Both the position numbers and the translations under genes were made by a program. Shown piece by piece: positions 53,901 through 62,000 of a DNA stretch of 64,000 nt. Below the pieces are notes generated by a model. It made no database searches and had not been told where the DNA came from. It was given only the letters and a program-made list of their open reading frames with translations. The stretch covers positions 1 through 64,000 of the forward strand of contig DASQZT010000260.1 of NCBI GenBank assembly GCA_035638575.1, written 5' to 3'. Numbering within the stretch: the stretch's first letter is position 1; every line of letters begins with the position of its first letter. Origin of the DNA: DASQZT01 sp035638575. Lineage in GTDB: Bacteria > Acidobacteriota > Terriglobia > Bryobacterales > Bryobacteraceae.

Positions 53901-54094
53901 GTGACCTGGTCCTCGACGATATCGGGGCTGCGGTCCCAGCGCGAGTAGACGATCACCTGGGTGTCGCTGAGGTCGGGGATGGCGTCGAGCGGAATGGTTT
54001 GGATGGACCACCACCCCGCCGCCGCGGCCGCCGCGACGAACAGAATCACGATGAATCGGTGTTGGGCCGAAAGCTCGATGATGCGGTCGATCAT
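50906..54094 (-). CDS. cusA: CusA-type heavy-metal RND efflux pump
   Basis: 1062 residues. It is a 12-TM heavy-metal efflux (HME) RND protein. N-terminal MIDRIIELSAQHRFIVILFV, PDLSDTQVIVYS, YWARSRTLEYLSK, WVFQYALVD, MGMSSNIMSLGGIAIAVGAM, DAAIVVVEQTHKKLE and DEGTLLFMPTTMPGIS match CusA/CzcA. The conserved GRAETPTDPAPFSMMET segment carries the methionine pair of the copper/silver relay in CusA, so Cu(I)/Ag(I) is the favoured substrate. It works with CusB and CusC to pump metal from the periplasm or cytoplasm out of the cell. It starts four bases inside the cusB stop and overlaps the next gene by 31 bases. Confidence 0.9.
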   Translation of the reverse strand: MIDRIIELSAQHRFIVILFVAAAAAAGWWSIQTIPLDAIPDLSDTQVIVYSRWDRSPDIVEDQVTYPIVTAMLGAPRVKDVRGFSDFGYSYVYIIFDEGTDIYWARSRTLEYLSKILPRLPQDVKTEMGPDATGVGWVFQYALVDDSGRHNLAELRSLQDWFLRYQLQAVPGVAEVAPLGGFVRQYQVNVNPDRLAAYGVPISAVVAAVRGGNNDVGGRLVEFTGREYMVRGRGYARSTADLEQISLGASASGVPILVRDVGSVTLGPDMRRGVADFDGRGDTVSGIVIMRQGENALRVIDRVKAKIKEIQPGLPPGVRIVTAYDRSELILLSIDNLKHTLLEELGVVALIILIFLWHIPSAIIPIVTIPVAVLIAFVPMRAMGMSSNIMSLGGIAIAVGAMVDAAIVVVEQTHKKLEHADPSWTARDYRQAIVTAVKEVGGPSFFALLVIAVSFLPVLTLEAQEGRLFKPLAYTKNFAMIVAAVLAITLDPALRLLFFRKDNFRLRPRWLASIVNGVLVGKIHSEEKHPVSRVLMRLYEPVVAWSLRWKWLIIGGALALVAVTVPVYQKLGSEFMPPLDEGTLLFMPTTMPGISVAEAQKLMQAQDRILMQFPEVEHVLGKAGRAETPTDPAPFSMMETIIQLKPKSEWRKSILSTDQLVTEMNDQLQIPGVSNAWTMPIKNRIDMLTTGIRTPVGIKVYGADANEIERIGKEIEHVLPAVAGTRSVFAERVGGGYFLDVDLKREQLARYGLSVDDAQAVVMNAIGGDNVSTAIEGLQRYPINVRYYRDYRSSLDRLGRALVPAMGGKMQVPLAQIATLKLATGPSMLRNENGMLCGYVYVDVAGRDVGSYVAEAKRAVRDGVALPPGYTLAWSGQYEAMERVRERLKVVLPLTLFLISLLLYMNTRSTAKTLLILLAVPFSAVGAIWLLWMLGYNMSIGVWVGLIALMGVDAETGVFMLLYLDLAFEERRLADRMHTLSDLRAAIVQGAVKRIRPKFMTVATMFVGLAPIMWSSGTGADVMKRIAAPMIGGIFTSFLLELVVYPAIYEVWKWQSVKRQAA

Positions 54095-55314
54095 TTCAGC
54101 TTGCTCTCCGAATCGATGAGGAAGTTGCCGGAGGTGACGATCCGTTCGCCCGGCTGGAGGCCGCTCAGGATTTCGACGCGGCCGTCCGCTTCGGCCCCCA
54201 CCTTTACTTCGCGCTGCTCGAAGTTGCCGTCGCCTTTGTCTACAAACACGATCTGGCGGTCGCCCGAATTGAGCACCGCCGATCGTGGAACCACCAGCCG
54301 CCGGACGCCGCCCGTGCGCAGTTCGACGTCGCCGTACATCTCGGGCTTGAGCGCGTAGCCGGGGTTGTCCAACTGAATCCGCACCTTCAGCGTGCGGGTG
54401 GCAGGATCCACCTGCGGCAGGATATAACTCACGCGCCCGTGAAACACGCGGCCGGGCAGGTACGCCAGCGTCATGCTGGCCGGCGCGTTCAGGCGGATGT
54501 TGGCCGCCTCGTACTCGAAGACGTCGGCGATCACCCAGACGGTGGAGAGGTCCGCGATGGTGTAAAGAGCCGTCTCGGGCGTCACGTGCTGCTTGGGAAA
54601 CACGCCGCGCTCAGTGACGAAGCCCGCGATGGGCGAATCGAGCGTCAGGTTCTGAAGTGTGCGGCCGGTGCGGGCGATCTCCTCGATCTGGCGGTCGGTG
54701 ATGTCCCACAGCTCCAGCCGCTTCTTCGCCGCGGCCACCAGATTCTCGGTGCTGTCCATGGTTTCGTGGACGGGACTGTCGTGCATGAGGTGCACCGCCT
54801 TCATGGCCAGCAGGTACTCCTGCTGGGTGGCCAGCGCCTCCGGGCTGTAGATGGTCAGGAGCGGATCGCCCTTATTGACATACTTGCCGGTGAAGTCCAC
54901 GAAGACCTGGTCGACCCAGCCTTCGAGTTTCGACTGCACCTTGGCGATGCGGGTCTCGTCGAGGGTCACGCGCGCGGCGGCGTGGATGGCGCCGCTCACC
55001 GTCTCGTACTCCGCGGTGCCGAACTCCACGCCGATGAGCTGCTGCTTGGCTTCGGAGATCCGCACCGTTCCGGGCGACGGCTTTTCCTGCCCGTATTTCT
55101 GCTCCTCGCCCGAGTAGACGGGCACCAGCTTCATGCCGCAGTCGGGCGCGATGCCCGGCTTATCGGACTTGTACCAGGGGTGCATGGGGTCCACCCAGTA
55201 GAGGACCTTGGGGCTCGAACCCGCGGCCGCGACGGACTTGCCGTACCAGCGGCCATAGCCGAATCCGCCGAGCGCCGCGGCGGCAATCAGGATCAGGATC
55301 GCAACGTTTTTCAT
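54091..55314 (-). CDS. cusB: CusB-type membrane-fusion protein with HMBD domain
   Basis: 407 residues. After the N-terminal membrane anchor (ILILIAAAALGGFGYG) comes a heavy-metal-binding domain (YWVDPMHPWYKSDKPGIAP then DCGMKLVPVY), which picks up copper from the periplasm. The membrane-fusion core follows: VRISEAKQQLIGVEFG, ARVTLDETRIAKVQSKLEGW, KGDPLLTIYSPEALATQQEY, the helical hairpin, and the barrel (YKIKPEM-like LKPEMYGDVELRTGG). It ends with the beta-strand KVGAEADGRVEILSGL. It links CusA to the outer-membrane channel. The stop overlaps the cusA start and the start overlaps the cusC stop by four bases each. Confidence 0.9.
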   Translation of the reverse strand: MKNVAILILIAAAALGGFGYGRWYGKSVAAAGSSPKVLYWVDPMHPWYKSDKPGIAPDCGMKLVPVYSGEEQKYGQEKPSPGTVRISEAKQQLIGVEFGTAEYETVSGAIHAAARVTLDETRIAKVQSKLEGWVDQVFVDFTGKYVNKGDPLLTIYSPEALATQQEYLLAMKAVHLMHDSPVHETMDSTENLVAAAKKRLELWDITDRQIEEIARTGRTLQNLTLDSPIAGFVTERGVFPKQHVTPETALYTIADLSTVWVIADVFEYEAANIRLNAPASMTLAYLPGRVFHGRVSYILPQVDPATRTLKVRIQLDNPGYALKPEMYGDVELRTGGVRRLVVPRSAVLNSGDRQIVFVDKGDGNFEQREVKVGAEADGRVEILSGLQPGERIVTSGNFLIDSESKLK

Positions 55315-56537
55315 TGAGGGCCCACCATCTCTTCCAGCCGCGCCAGCGCGACGTGGAACTGCATGACTTCTTCGTGGTACATCAGCTCGTAATCCACGAC
55401 GGTCATGAAGTTGGAAAACACCGAAAGAAAATCGATGGCGCCGGTCTGATAGCTCGCCATCGAGGATTCCTGTGCCAGTTGCGCTTGCGGGATGACCGAC
55501 TTCTGATACAGGTCGATCAGCTTGCGCGCCGTTTCCGCCACCGTGTACTCCTCGCGGATGCGCGCCTGGATGGAGACGCCGGTTGCTTCGTAGTTATGCC
55601 GGGCCTCGCCGGCGGCGAACTCCTGCTGGTTTACGGCGGAGCGCTGCTTGCGCCAGAAGTACGCCGGAACCTTGACGTCCATACGGAACTGCCACATGGG
55701 CGGTAAGCCGCCCTGGTTGAAATAGCCGCCGGAAACGGTGTAGTCGGGATAGTAATCGCGGCGAGCAAGGCTGGCCGCCAGTTCGGTGCGCTCGACCATT
55801 TTCTGGTCGCGCGCGATCGCGGGGGCCTGCGTCCTGGCGTGCGCCAGCATTTCGTCCAGGGTGAGGGGCAGGTCACCGGGCTCCATCTCTTCCGGCACTT
55901 CGACGGAAGTGTCCTGCGGGCGGTTGAGCAGCGCGTTGATCTGGATGATCTTGCTGGCGCGCTCCTGCTCGTAGCGCACCAACTGCGTGGCGAAGATCGA
56001 GAACTGCGTCTGGGCTTTGAAGATGTCCTGCTGCGCCGCGCGGCCCACAGAGTAGCGGGCTTCGGAGATGCGCAGGATGTTCTGCAGGAGGTCCTGGTAG
56101 CGCTTGACGAACGCGATGCCGGTGTTGGCGTGGTGCAGTTCGTGATAGGCCTGCTTGAGGTCGGAGACCACGCGGAGGCGGACCGAGAGATACTCTTCGA
56201 ATTCGGCGTCGGCCTCCTTGGCGGCGATCTCGGTGCGGAGCTTGCGCTTTCCGGGGAACGGCATTTCCTGTGAGATGGAGACGCCCGCGTTGGCGGTGGG
56301 CTCGCGGCCGATTCCCGATACGGGCCACGGTCCGCCGTTCGACGTGTAGCCCACCGAGACGGTTGGATCGGGCAAGGCGCCGGCCTGACTGGGGCGCTGC
56401 CGCGCGGCTTCATATTTTTTCTGAGCGGCCAGGATTTCGCGATTGCTGCGTAGGGCTTCGTCGACTAGAGACGGCAGGGGCTGCGCGGCGGCGATCGCCG
56501 GCAATATCGCAATCCAAAACCGAAATCGGAGAGTCAT
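55311..56537 (-). CDS. cusC: CusC/TolC-type outer-membrane efflux channel
   Basis: 408 residues from ATG 56537, with AAAGGA upstream; an in-frame TTG at 56552 is less likely. A signal peptide (MTLRFRFWIAILPAIAAA) precedes a TolC-fold region: SLVDEALRSNREILAAQKKY, DPTVSVGYTSNGG, ISQEMPFPGKRKLR, EEYLSVRLRVVSDLKQAYHE, then the second repeat (VERTELAASLARRDYYPDYT). It forms the outer-membrane exit of the CusCBA complex. The gene is followed by cusB with a four-base overlap. The 70-bp gap upstream leads to the small Cys-rich gene. Confidence 0.85.
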   Translation of the reverse strand: MTLRFRFWIAILPAIAAAQPLPSLVDEALRSNREILAAQKKYEAARQRPSQAGALPDPTVSVGYTSNGGPWPVSGIGREPTANAGVSISQEMPFPGKRKLRTEIAAKEADAEFEEYLSVRLRVVSDLKQAYHELHHANTGIAFVKRYQDLLQNILRISEARYSVGRAAQQDIFKAQTQFSIFATQLVRYEQERASKIIQINALLNRPQDTSVEVPEEMEPGDLPLTLDEMLAHARTQAPAIARDQKMVERTELAASLARRDYYPDYTVSGGYFNQGGLPPMWQFRMDVKVPAYFWRKQRSAVNQQEFAAGEARHNYEATGVSIQARIREEYTVAETARKLIDLYQKSVIPQAQLAQESSMASYQTGAIDFLSVFSNFMTVVDYELMYHEEVMQFHVALARLEEMVGPQ

Positions 56538-56621
56538 TGTTCCTTTCACCAACGCGGCACAGCATGCCGCGTGCGCGGCTACGCGAGCCGCAACCGTCGG
56601 GGATCACTACCTGGTGAAGGA

Positions 56622-56966
56622 CTAGATTCGGAAACTACCGTGGAGGGAAATCAAATCCTGAGGTGCGTGTGCGTCGGGAGCCGGGACTACAATGGCCATC
56701 GGCGCGGGGTGCGCAGCGGCCGCCAGTTGGACGATTGCTGCCGGCGCCGCCACGGGCTGCACATGCCTGGCCGCATCGGCTTTGACGAAGTTCCGCAGCG
56801 CCTGCGTCTGGCAGCCGTCGGAAGCCCGCTTCGGCCCATGGCAACAGCCGTGCGCGGGCTGATGATTTTGCAGCGCCTGGAGGACTTGCGGGCAGGTCAG
56901 GCAATTCCCCCAAAACATCGCCACTGTGACCAGCAACGCCAGGAACGAAGTGTAGATCGCCCGCAT
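56622..56966 (-). CDS. Small Cys-rich exported protein upstream of cusC
   Basis: 114 residues. The N-terminal hydrophobic segment (IYTSFLALLVTVAMFWG) is a signal or anchor. A cysteine- and histidine-rich part (NCLTCPQVLQALQNHQPAHG, CCHGPKRASDGCQTQ) and an Ala/Pro/His-rich tail follow. The Cys/His pattern suits metal binding. Its place at the head of the cusCBA operon suggests a metal-sensing or chaperone role, similar in position to CopL-like leaders, but that is inference. It may be the first gene of the transcript. Confidence 0.6.
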   Translation of the reverse strand: MRAIYTSFLALLVTVAMFWGNCLTCPQVLQALQNHQPAHGCCHGPKRASDGCQTQALRNFVKADAARHVQPVAAPAAIVQLAAAAHPAPMAIVVPAPDAHAPQDLISLHGSFRI

Positions 56967-57021
56967 TCAGTCTTAATTTTACACCATACGTGGCAAAACT
57001 CAACAGGTGTTTCAGGTTTTT

Positions 57022-57963
57022 TTAGCTGTTATTCCACCACTCGAGCACGCGCAAACAGCGCAGCGTGTTCCAGCGGCTGGGCTCGCCCACGGCTTCCAGC
57101 TCGAAGAAGGTCTTCCCGGCATAGCGATTCTGGAGCAGCCAGCGGCCATCCGGCGGCCTACGCTCCTCGACCAGCGCGATGGCGTCCGAGAGCCGCTCGT
57201 CGCGGGGCGCGCCGCAGTCACGGAAATAGTCCAGGCCGCGGAGCACGTCGTAATGCCAGCGCGGCGGGAAGGAGAATCGCGTCATCACCGCCTTGACCAC
57301 TGCTCCGGTGCGGTGCGAGCGAAACAGGCGATGCACCAGCAGGAATTCGCGGCCGCGCGCCTGGGCGGCTTGCGAGGCGCGGGCGTTGGCCGGCCGGAAT
57401 CGCTGGTAATCGAGCAGGGCTTCGAGCGCGGAAATCGTGGTGTGGAACGATCCGTGCGTCGCGCCGCCGCAGCCGGGCATGGCGCGGCAGTTCCAGCCGC
57501 CATCGGCCATTTGCTGCGCGATGACGTGCTCGGCCAGGCGGTCCGCGCGCGGGTCGTCGAAGTCGAACCACGAGAGCACCGCCAGGACCATGCTGGAAAT
57601 GCAGGTTTCGCTGCGCTTGGACCAGCGCGGATAGAAATTGATGCCGCCGTCGGACCAAAACCCGGTATCCAGCAGCACGCGGCAGGCGCGCAATGCCTGG
57701 GGATGGCGGGCGGCGAGCCCCAGGCTTCGCAGCAGGACCATCGTGTAGGTCGTGGAGGTCCACTTCGGCGTGTAGATGCCGTTGGCCCATCGTCCGGTGG
57801 GATCCTGCAATTGCAGCAGGCGCGCGCCCCATCCTTCCTTCGCCACGCGGCGCTGCTCGCGGGTCCAGGCGCGCTCGGCGGCGCCTTTAAGATCGCGCAG
57901 GGCCTGCCAGCGGACGGAGGGGTCGCCGTCCAGAAGCCATGTGAGAGTCAGGTCGGCAGCCAT
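57022..57963 (-). CDS. Terpenoid-cyclase/prenyltransferase-repeat-like alpha-toroid protein
   Basis: 313 residues with no signal peptide. The sequence is helical with QW-like repeats of the alpha/alpha toroid: LLQLQDPTGRWANGIYTPKW, WSDGGINFYPRWSKRSETC, AQQMADGGWNCRAMPGC, SFHTTISALEALLDYQRFRP, RRPPDGRWLLQNRYAGKTFF. It looks like a squalene-hopene-cyclase/prenyltransferase-type fold, but the DXDD acid motif of cyclases is not seen, so an enzymatic role is uncertain. A small group of such toroid proteins is widespread in Acidobacteria. It is divergent from rfaE2 with 40 bp between starts. Confidence 0.65.
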   Translation of the reverse strand: MAADLTLTWLLDGDPSVRWQALRDLKGAAERAWTREQRRVAKEGWGARLLQLQDPTGRWANGIYTPKWTSTTYTMVLLRSLGLAARHPQALRACRVLLDTGFWSDGGINFYPRWSKRSETCISSMVLAVLSWFDFDDPRADRLAEHVIAQQMADGGWNCRAMPGCGGATHGSFHTTISALEALLDYQRFRPANARASQAAQARGREFLLVHRLFRSHRTGAVVKAVMTRFSFPPRWHYDVLRGLDYFRDCGAPRDERLSDAIALVEERRPPDGRWLLQNRYAGKTFFELEAVGEPSRWNTLRCLRVLEWWNNS

Positions 57964-58003
57964 TGGGGGAAATTGTAGCGCGCCGCTGGTACACTGGAAA
58001 ATA

Positions 58004-58474
58004 GTGGCGCGCTTCTACACGCGGGCGGAACTCCTGGGCCAGCGAAAAATCTGGAAAGCCGAAGGCAAACGGGTCGTCTTTACCAACGGATGCTACGACC
58101 TGCTGCACCCCGGGCACATCCGTCTGCTGGAACAGGCCCGATCACTGGGCGATGTCCTGATCCTGGCGCTAAACTCGGACGCCAGCGTGAGGCGAGCTAA
58201 GGGACCGTCACGGCCGTTCACGCCGGAAGGGGAGCGGGCCGAGATGGCGCAGGCGCTCGAAGCCGTGGATGCCGTCACCCTGTTCGAAGAGGATACACCA
58301 CGCGAGCTGATCTCCGAAGTGCTTCCGGATGTTCTGGTTAAAGGCGCCGACTGGTCGCACTTCATCGCCGGCAAAGAGGAGGTCGAGGCCTCTGGCGGGC
58401 GCGTGCTGACCGTCGCGATGGAGGCCGGCTACTCAACTACTAATATTATAGAATTACTCGGCCAGCAACCTTGA
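58004..58474 (+). CDS. rfaE2: D-beta-D-heptose 1-phosphate adenylyltransferase (stand-alone)
   Basis: 156 residues from GTG 58004; ATG-less upstream sequence in the same frame belongs to the antisense strand of the neighbouring gene. It is a cytidylyltransferase-like nucleotidyl transferase: VVFTNGCYDLLHPGHIRLLE holds the HxGH motif, then LGDVLILALNSDASVRRAKG, VDAVTLFEEDTPRELI and VKGADW. It activates heptose 1-phosphate with ATP for ADP-heptose synthesis in LPS core assembly. The kinase half is not fused and is not in the window. It overlaps the next gene by four bases (TTGA), so rfaE2 and mfd are likely co-transcribed. Confidence 0.85.
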   Translation: MARFYTRAELLGQRKIWKAEGKRVVFTNGCYDLLHPGHIRLLEQARSLGDVLILALNSDASVRRAKGPSRPFTPEGERAEMAQALEAVDAVTLFEEDTPRELISEVLPDVLVKGADWSHFIAGKEEVEASGGRVLTVAMEAGYSTTNIIELLGQQP

Positions 58475-61400
58475 TTCACCCTGCCGTTCGTGACCTGTTT
58501 CTGGATCTGGGAAGGCATCCCGCCTTCCAGGAGGCCCTGCGCCAACTGGGCGCGGGCGGCAGAGTCTCACTTTCGGGCCTGACCACGACTGCCAAAGCCG
58601 TTTACTCGGTCCTCGCATGGCAATCCACGCTTCGACCTTTGATTATTGTAGTGGATGGCAATAAGCAAGCTGAAGCGTTGTCGGAAGTCGTCAACACCTT
58701 TTTTCATCTGCTGGCGTCGGATGATCGCAACAGCCCGCAACTGCTTCCGGCCCTGGATGTTCTTCCTCTGCAGAACCTGTCTCCGCACGCCGAGATCTGC
58801 GAGGAGCGGGCCATCGGGCTGTGGAGGCTGGCCACCCAAAGGGTTCCGATCACCATTCTGCCGGTGACTTCGGCGCTATTGCGAATCGAACCGGGGGAGT
58901 TCTACCGGCAGCTTTCGCTGAAACTCCGGGTTGGGGAAGAAGTCCCGCTGGATGAAGTGGTTGCGCACCTGGAAAGCATCGGTTACGAGAGGCGCGAGCC
59001 GGTGGAGATGGTGGGTGAGTACTCGGTCCGCGGCGGCATTCTGGACGTATTTTCGCCGGAGGCGCCGAAACCCGTCCGGATCGACCTGTTCGGCGACCAG
59101 GTGGAGTCGATCCGCCGGTTCGACGTCGAATCGCAACGCTCCGTTCTCAAGATCGAAGACTGCACGCTGCTGCCCTTGACCGAATACCAGAAGTCGCGGC
59201 CTCTCTTGGCGCAACTGCGTGAGTTGATGGAAGAAACGGGCATTCCCGGGCGCGATCTGCCACCGTCCGGAGAAACCTTCCCGGGCTGGGAACTGGTGGC
59301 CGCCATGATCCGGCCGCGAAACTCATCGGTCTTCTCGCTGCTGGAGCGGCCGATCGTGGTGTGGGACGAACCCGAGCAGGTGAGGGCGGCTGCGGACCGG
59401 TTCTGGAAGCGCCTGGAGCAGATCGAGCGCTCCCCGGCGTATGACTCGGATCGTATTTACTTCCGCTGGGCGGATTTGGAAGCGCAGGCAAGCGCGGCGC
59501 CGCAAGCCTCCATCAAGGAACTGGAAATCGGGTGGAACGAAGGCGATCTGCACATCGCAACCCGGCCATCCCTCACATTCCATGGGAACATGCAGGTGGC
59601 AATCGCCGAGGCGCGGACTCTCGCGGAGAGCGGAAACCGAGTGGCCTTCTTCGCTTCTTCGACAGGTGAAGTAGAACGCGTCGCCGATATACTGAACGAG
59701 TACGCCGTCCCGTACCAGCTCGGCCTGGAGCAGTTCGAATCGACTCCCGCCTATCTGGCAGAGCGGGCCTACATGGCGGGCGAGATAGCCAGCATCTACG
59801 TGATCAAGGGGCAAGTCGGCCACGGGACGACGTTCCAGGATTCACAGCTTGTAGTATTTGGGTCGGAAGATCTCTTCGACACGTCGGAGATGGTGGCGCG
59901 GGCACCCGCTTCGAAGTCCGCGCTGGCCACGTTTTCGGCTGACCTGATCGAACTCAAACCCGGCGATTACGTGGTTCACGCCGAACACGGGGTGGCGCAG
60001 TACCTGGGGCTGCGAGAGATCACGCAGGGCGAGGCCAAGGGCGACTACATGCTCCTGGAGTATGCCGCCGGTGCCAAGCTCTACGTTCCTCTGACCCGGA
60101 TGGACCTGGTGCAGCGGTTTCGCGGCGCGGGCGAGGCCAAGCCGGCGCTGGACCGCATGGGTGGAGCCACCTGGACCCGCACCAAAACGCGGATCAAAGC
60201 CAAAATGCGCGACATGGCGGACGAGCTGCTGCGGCTCTACGCGTTGCGCAAAATGGCCGAAGGCTTTTCTTTCTCGAAGGATAGCAACTGGCAACGGGAG
60301 TTCGAGGACGCTTTCGAATTCTCCGAGACGCCAGACCAGGTCACGGCCATCCGGGAGATCAAGCGCGATATGGAAGGCCAGCAGCCCATGGATCGGCTGC
60401 TGTGCGGCGATGTGGGGTTCGGCAAAACCGAAGTGGTGATGCGGGCGGCCTTCAAAGCGCTGGGAGATGGCAAGCAGGTGGCGGTGCTAGCTCCTACTAC
60501 AGTATTAGCATTTCAGCATTTCGAGACTTTCAAACGCCGCTTCCAGCCCTTTCCCGTGCGGGTGGAGATGTTCAGCCGGTTCCGCACAAACCGGGACATC
60601 AAGGCGGCGCTGACGGATCTGGGGGAAGGCAAGGTAGACATTGCGATCGGCACTCATCGGCTGCTCTCCAAAGATGTCGAATTTCGGGATCTCGGGCTGG
60701 TGGTCGTGGATGAGGAGCAACGCTTCGGCGTCAAGCACAAAGAACTGCTGAAGCAACTCAAGAAGACCGTCGATCACGTCAGCATGAGCGCCACGCCGAT
60801 TCCCAGGACTCTACACATGTCGCTACTGGGGCTACGGGACATGTCGGTGATTGAGACGGCACCCAAGGACCGCCTCGCCATTCACACGGTGGTAGCTCCT
60901 TTCCAGCCGAATCTCATCCGCTCCGCCCTGGAACTGGAACTGGCGCGCGGCGGCCAGATTTATTTTCTGCACAACCGCGTGGATTCCATCTGGGCCCGCG
61001 CCGCGATGCTGCAGGAACTGGCACCCAACGCCCGAATCGGCGTGGGACACGGCCAAATGGGGGAAGCGGAACTGGAAAGGACCATGCTCCAGTTCATGCG
61101 TCACGAGTTCGACATCCTAGTTTGTACTACAATTATAGAGAATGGTCTGGACATCCCTCTGGCCAATACGATGATTGTCGAAAACGCAGAACGCTACGGG
61201 CTATCCGAGCTGTACCAATTGCGCGGCAGGGTGGGACGGTCGAGCCGCCGCGCCTATGCCTACCTGCTGGTGCCGCCGGACACGGAACTCACCGAAATCG
61301 CTCGCAAGCGGCTGGCAGCTTTGAAGGAATTCAGCGATCTTGGCGCGGGCTTCAAAATCGCGGCCCTGGACCTGGAACTTCGCGGCGCGGGCAACCTGCT

Positions 61401-61944
61401 GGGCGGGGAGCAACACGGGCACATCAACTCGGTGGGCTTCGACACGTACGTGCGACTGCTCGACGAGGCGGTGCGGGAACTGAAGGGCGAGGAGGTGGTC
61501 CCGGAAATTCACTCGGCGCTCAACCTGGGGCTGGACATCCGCATTCCGCCGGACTACATCTCCGACGAAAATCAGCGCCTGCGCGCCTACCGGCAGATCG
61601 CCAATGCCGCCGACGCCGCGGCGCGCGACCGTGCCGAAAAGGAACTGGAGGACCGTTACGGCACAGTGCCGGAGACGGTGCGCAATCTGCTGGCATATTC
61701 GGCGTTGAAGACCATGGCCGAGCAGATCGGAATAGAAGCCATCGACCGCCGCCATAACGTATTGAATATAAAGTTCCATAAGGAGACGCGCGTGGATCCG
61801 GCGCGGCTGATGAACATCGTCGGAAAGGCCAGGGGCGCGCAGTTCACACCGGCAGGAGTATTGCTGCTGCCATTGGAGGGCCTCACCGGCGCGGGTGAGA
61901 TACTGCATCTTCTGTCGGAGAAGTTGCTGCTGTTGACGGCTTGA
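58471..61944 (+). CDS. mfd: Transcription-repair coupling factor
   Basis: 1157 residues from TTG 58471, which overlaps the rfaE2 stop. The domain order is that of Mfd: a UvrB-like N-terminus (about 1-480, EPVEMVGEYSVRGGILDVFS), the RNAP-interacting CarD-like domain (LKPGDYVVHAEHGVAQYLGL, about 493-560), the RecG-like translocase with Walker A near residue 645 (GDVGFGKTEV) and DEEQ near 748 (DEEQRFGV), then GIT-type motifs (STRALLP-like VSMSATPIPRTLHMSLLG, RGRVGRSSRRAYAY) and the C-terminal TRCF domain. It displaces stalled RNA polymerase and recruits UvrA. Full length and intact. Confidence 0.95.
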   Translation: MIHPAVRDLFLDLGRHPAFQEALRQLGAGGRVSLSGLTTTAKAVYSVLAWQSTLRPLIIVVDGNKQAEALSEVVNTFFHLLASDDRNSPQLLPALDVLPLQNLSPHAEICEERAIGLWRLATQRVPITILPVTSALLRIEPGEFYRQLSLKLRVGEEVPLDEVVAHLESIGYERREPVEMVGEYSVRGGILDVFSPEAPKPVRIDLFGDQVESIRRFDVESQRSVLKIEDCTLLPLTEYQKSRPLLAQLRELMEETGIPGRDLPPSGETFPGWELVAAMIRPRNSSVFSLLERPIVVWDEPEQVRAAADRFWKRLEQIERSPAYDSDRIYFRWADLEAQASAAPQASIKELEIGWNEGDLHIATRPSLTFHGNMQVAIAEARTLAESGNRVAFFASSTGEVERVADILNEYAVPYQLGLEQFESTPAYLAERAYMAGEIASIYVIKGQVGHGTTFQDSQLVVFGSEDLFDTSEMVARAPASKSALATFSADLIELKPGDYVVHAEHGVAQYLGLREITQGEAKGDYMLLEYAAGAKLYVPLTRMDLVQRFRGAGEAKPALDRMGGATWTRTKTRIKAKMRDMADELLRLYALRKMAEGFSFSKDSNWQREFEDAFEFSETPDQVTAIREIKRDMEGQQPMDRLLCGDVGFGKTEVVMRAAFKALGDGKQVAVLAPTTVLAFQHFETFKRRFQPFPVRVEMFSRFRTNRDIKAALTDLGEGKVDIAIGTHRLLSKDVEFRDLGLVVVDEEQRFGVKHKELLKQLKKTVDHVSMSATPIPRTLHMSLLGLRDMSVIETAPKDRLAIHTVVAPFQPNLIRSALELELARGGQIYFLHNRVDSIWARAAMLQELAPNARIGVGHGQMGEAELERTMLQFMRHEFDILVCTTIIENGLDIPLANTMIVENAERYGLSELYQLRGRVGRSSRRAYAYLLVPPDTELTEIARKRLAALKEFSDLGAGFKIAALDLELRGAGNLLGGEQHGHINSVGFDTYVRLLDEAVRELKGEEVVPEIHSALNLGLDIRIPPDYISDENQRLRAYRQIANAADAAARDRAEKELEDRYGTVPETVRNLLAYSALKTMAEQIGIEAIDRRHNVLNIKFHKETRVDPARLMNIVGKARGAQFTPAGVLLLPLEGLTGAGEILHLLSEKLLLLTA

Positions 61945-62000
61945 ACGACCCACGACAACACGGGCAAGAAGGCCTGTGCCACAATGGAAGGATAGAAAAT

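Noticed and set aside
51128..54358. Two long plus-strand open frames opposite cusA/cusB
   Set aside because: They have His- and Gln-rich shadow composition and oppose a continuous, conserved cusA/cusB.
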